NCBI RefSeq assembly: GCF_964253915.1
Contig: NZ_CAXUSG020000002.1
Coordinates: 682,001 to 746,000 of the forward strand
Reading direction: 5' to 3'
Length of the DNA: 64,000 nucleotides
DNA from: Metarhizobium sp964253915
Lineage (GTDB): Bacteria > Pseudomonadota > Alphaproteobacteria > Rhizobiales > Rhizobiaceae
Part shown: piece after piece, positions 61,690 through 64,000 of the stretch
Layout of the letters: the number at the start of each line of letters is the position of its first letter
How positions within the stretch are numbered: position 1 is the stretch's first letter
Notes under the pieces: generated by a model
What the model was told of the DNA's origin: nothing
What the model saw: only the letters and a program-made list of their open reading frames with translations
The model's database searches: none
Made by a program: the position numbers and the translations under genes

Positions 61690-62033
61690 GGCTCGACATG
61701 GGGTGCCGCCAATGGGTGCCGAGATCATGCGTCATGCAGAAGAGCTCGTAAACATCGCTCTCACGGTCGCCGATATGCACGCATCGGCCCGGATCCCGAG
61801 CAAGGCGACAGATTGCCGGATGTTTTCCAGCCAGCGGAAACGCTCCTTCTGCTCGATGGGAACCCGCGTCGGGTTGACCTGCTTTTTCAATGCAGCCCCG
61901 CGCCCTTGAACTTCGACCGCGTCCAGAACTTGATGGCTGAAAGCCCCAACGGCAGGCCGGCGAGTGTGATCGCCAGGTTGGAATGCATCAGGAGACCGTG
62001 TGCATCCTGAAACACCCATTCCCTCAATTCATA
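61690..62033 (-). pseudogene. IS4-family transposase remnant, frameshifted
   Basis: Three consecutive minus-strand segments in different frames match the middle of rhizobial IS4-type transposases: LMHSNLAITLAGLPLGLSAI then KFWTRSKFKGAGLH and a stop; KKQVNPTRVPIEQKERFRWL then ENIRQSVALLG; and RCVHIGDRESDVYELFC. The last contains the DRESD signature around a catalytic Asp of the DDE group. Both ends of the gene and any terminal inverted repeats are missing, so it is a decayed internal fragment. It lies directly downstream of doeB. Confidence 0.8.
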
Positions 62034-62064
62034 TGGACCGAAAACCCGGGGAGATGCCCAAGGC

Positions 62065-63060
62065 TTACATCATCACAACTGCTGCAAGCACGCTGACGCA
62101 GTCGCCGGGTTTGACGAGGCCGGGGAAATGACGGGCGGCAAGGATCCCGTCCATCTTCGCCCGGACCTCCAGTGGCGCAGCCCCGGGGCGGCCGACGGGA
62201 TAGATGCGGGCGACGGTTTCGCCGTTTTTCACCGTTTCGCCGAGATCGAAGAGCGGCTCGATCAGGCCCCCGTCCTCAGCGAAGGAGAAACAATTGCCGT
62301 CCGGCATGTCGAGCCAGGTGGTCTCCGCGGCATCGACAGCCCCCTTCAGGATGCCGGCCGCCTTCAGCACGTTCGCGACGCCTGTCTTGGCGATGCCGGC
62401 GCTTTTCGCGGTCGCGGTGCCGCCGCCGCCGAGCTCGGTGGTGATGAACACCTTGCCCATCTCCTCGGCCGCCGTGTCGTACATGCCGACCGCATCGATC
62501 TCCAGCATCTTCATCGACCAGGGCGCACCGAAGGCGTTGACGAGGTCGAAGGCCTTTGCCTCCTGCGCCTTGTCGGGCAGGATGTGGGCGGCGCAGAAGG
62601 GCAGGAAATCCAGCGTCTTCCCGCCCGAATGGAAATCGAGCACGATATCGGCGAGCGGCAAAAGCGTGCGCTGGAAATAATCGGCGATCTTTCCGGTGAC
62701 GGTGCCGTCGGGCGCGCCGGGAAAACTGCGGTTCATGTTGCCCTTGTCGACCGGCGAGGTGCGCGTGCCGGCAAGGAAGGCCGGATAGTTCATCGCCGGC
62801 ACGATGATGACACGGCCCGCCACATCCTCCGCCTTCAGCCTGCGGGCGAGATCGAAGAGCGCGATCGGCCCTTCATATTCGTCGCCATGGTTGCCGCCGG
62901 TGAGAAGGGCCGTCGGCCCATCGCCGTTTTTCACTGAGGTCACCGGGATCATGATCGAGCCCCAGGCGGAATCGTCCCGGCTGTAGGGCAGGCGCAGGAA
63001 GCCGTGCTGCACGCCTTCGTACGAGAAATCGATCGTGGGGCTGATGGGAGAAGCACGCAT
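62065..63060 (-). CDS. doeB: N-acetyl-diaminobutyrate deacetylase DoeB (ectoine breakdown)
   Basis: The 331-residue zinc hydrolase belongs to the succinylglutamate desuccinylase/aspartoacylase family. The first zinc motif is in TGGNHGDEYEGP (His and Glu) and the second His in DIVLDFHSGG; the Arg region is in NMNRSFPG. In ectoine catabolism it removes the acetyl group from N-alpha-acetyl-2,4-diaminobutyrate made by DoeA. It lies three bases after doeA on the same strand, which supports the assignment. Also known as EutE. Confidence 0.9.
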   Translation of the reverse strand: MRASPISPTIDFSYEGVQHGFLRLPYSRDDSAWGSIMIPVTSVKNGDGPTALLTGGNHGDEYEGPIALFDLARRLKAEDVAGRVIIVPAMNYPAFLAGTRTSPVDKGNMNRSFPGAPDGTVTGKIADYFQRTLLPLADIVLDFHSGGKTLDFLPFCAAHILPDKAQEAKAFDLVNAFGAPWSMKMLEIDAVGMYDTAAEEMGKVFITTELGGGGTATAKSAGIAKTGVANVLKAAGILKGAVDAAETTWLDMPDGNCFSFAEDGGLIEPLFDLGETVKNGETVARIYPVGRPGAAPLEVRAKMDGILAARHFPGLVKPGDCVSVLAAVVMM

Positions 63061-63063
63061 GGC

Positions 63064-64000
63064 TCAGTCCTTCACGAGAAGCTTGCGCGGCACATCGGCC
63101 AGGCACTCGACACCGGTCTCGGTGATGAGAATGCTTTCCGTCGTTTCGAAGCCCATGTCTTCCAGCCAGAGGCCGGTCATGAAATGGAAGGTCATGCCGG
63201 GCTTCAGCTCACTCTTGTCGCCGGGGCGCAGGCTCATCGTGCGCTCGCCCCAATCCGGCGGATAAGAGACCCCGATGCCGTAGCCCGTGCGGTTGTCCTT
63301 GACGATGCCGTATTTCTTGAGCACGCCGAAGAAGGCGTTGGCGATGTCCTCGCAGGTATTGCCGGGCTTGGCGACGGCAAGGCCCGCCTCCATGCCCTCC
63401 AGCGTCGCCTTCTCGGCATCGATGAAGGCCTGCGTCGGCTTGCCGAGGAAGACGGTGCGCGACAGCGGCACATGGTAACGATGGTAGCAGCCGGCGATCT
63501 CGAAGAAGGTGCCTTCACCGGATTTCATCGGCCGGTCGTCCCAGGTGAGATGCGGGGCGGACGCCTCGACACCCGACGGGAGAAGCGGCACGATCGCCGG
63601 GTAATCTCCGCCGATGCCATCGACGCCGCGGGTGCCGGCATCGTAGATTTCCGCGACGAGATCGCATTTGCGCATGCCGACCTCGATCTTGTCGAAGATG
63701 CGCGCGTGCATCTTCTCGACGATGCGGGCGGCATTGCGCATGTACCTGATTTCCGTCTCGCTTTTCACGGCGCGCTGCCAGTTGACGAGTGCGGTGGCAT
63801 CGACGAAACGGGCATTCGGCAGGTGTTTCTGCAGCGCAGCGAAGGCGGCGGCGGAGAACCAATAATTGTCCATCTCGACGCCGATCGTCAGCTTGTCGAG
63901 GCCACGGTCCGCAAGCTTGGCCGAAAGGTAATCCATCGGGTGGCGCTCGGTGGACTGCACATAGTGGTCCGGATAACCGATGATGTTTTCATGGCTGAGG
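63064..64000 (-). CDS. doeA: Ectoine hydrolase DoeA, 5' end outside window
   Basis: The visible 312 codons encode most of an M24-fold (creatinase/aminopeptidase P-like) hydrolase. The frame stays open through the right edge (LSHENIIGYPDHYVQSTERH), so the N-terminal part of about 80-90 residues is missing. Typical segments are RYMRNAARIVEKMHARIF, FFEIAGCYHRYHVPLSRTVF, GYGIGVSYPPDWGERTMSL and MTFHFMTGLWLEDMGFETTE. It opens the ectoine ring to N-acetyl-diaminobutyrate. Uptake and regulatory genes of this pathway are probably just beyond the edge. Also known as EutD. Confidence 0.92.
   Translation of the reverse strand, partial: LSHENIIGYPDHYVQSTERHPMDYLSAKLADRGLDKLTIGVEMDNYWFSAAAFAALQKHLPNARFVDATALVNWQRAVKSETEIRYMRNAARIVEKMHARIFDKIEVGMRKCDLVAEIYDAGTRGVDGIGGDYPAIVPLLPSGVEASAPHLTWDDRPMKSGEGTFFEIAGCYHRYHVPLSRTVFLGKPTQAFIDAEKATLEGMEAGLAVAKPGNTCEDIANAFFGVLKKYGIVKDNRTGYGIGVSYPPDWGERTMSLRPGDKSELKPGMTFHFMTGLWLEDMGFETTESILITETGVECLADVPRKLLVKD

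Noticed and set aside
1..64000. CRISPR arrays, prophage genes or complete insertion sequences
   Set aside because: No regularly spaced direct repeats, no phage structural genes and no intact transposase with terminal repeats were seen; only one decayed transposase fragment is present.

Overview
The window reads as accessory DNA from an alphaproteobacterium of the order Rhizobiales, most likely Rhizobiaceae, and probably from a megaplasmid, chromid or catabolic part of a chromosome. This rests on high GC with strong third-position GC, many LysR regulators divergent from small operons, three dipeptide/oligopeptide-type transport or ectoine-type catabolic blocks, a rhizobial-type malonyl-CoA synthetase, and dispersed palindromic repeats of the kind common in rhizobial genomes. 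I see no rRNA, no intact tRNA, no CRISPR array, no replication genes and no complete insertion sequence.

Layout, left to right. 1-2 kb: the start of a small membrane protein running off the left edge, and a secreted amidohydrolase. 2.1-5.4 kb: an alkylation-damage block with an Ada-C-like methyltransferase, a 2OG-Fe(II) oxygenase, the Ada regulator and a two-gene hypothetical unit. All three transcription units carry the same Ada-box-like motif 66-69 bases before the start codon. 5.6-16.4 kb: small detoxification units (ABM monooxygenase, two isochorismatase-fold hydrolases, GNAT, LysR plus EmrAB-type efflux, HxlR plus a flavin monooxygenase/reductase pair, LysR plus pirin). 16.5-21.5 kb: an MFS pump, a LysR regulator and an aldo/keto reductase that share an operator, then a secreted esterase.

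21.7-31.5 kb: an RpiR regulator, a complete peptide ABC transporter and an M81 metallopeptidase, divergent from an N-succinylamino acid racemase and a GNAT acyltransferase. Together they suggest import and salvage of D-amino-acid-containing peptides. 31.7-40.6 kb: an MFS carrier, a type II NADH dehydrogenase, malonyl-CoA synthetase MatB, a secreted Cys-containing protein, two tandem aldo/keto reductases and a LysR. 40.8-46.4 kb: a small-molecule kinase, a class III PLP enzyme, an APC permease, an SDR and a TetR regulator. This looks like a kinase/phospho-lyase route for an amino alcohol or hydroxylated amino acid.

46.5-57.9 kb: a LysR divergent from a long one-way cluster with a GMC oxidoreductase, an enolase-superfamily enzyme, a broken aldehyde dehydrogenase, a peptide-type ABC transporter with fused ATPases, a second enolase-superfamily enzyme and a 3-hydroxyisobutyrate-dehydrogenase-like enzyme. 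It probably serves uptake and breakdown of a sugar acid or polyol derivative. 58.2-64 kb: a membrane PQQ glucose dehydrogenase, a GNAT, an unknown ORF, a frameshifted IS4-type transposase remnant, and DoeB/DoeA of ectoine breakdown, the last running off the right edge. Positions of motifs come from reading the sequence by eye; no homology search was run.
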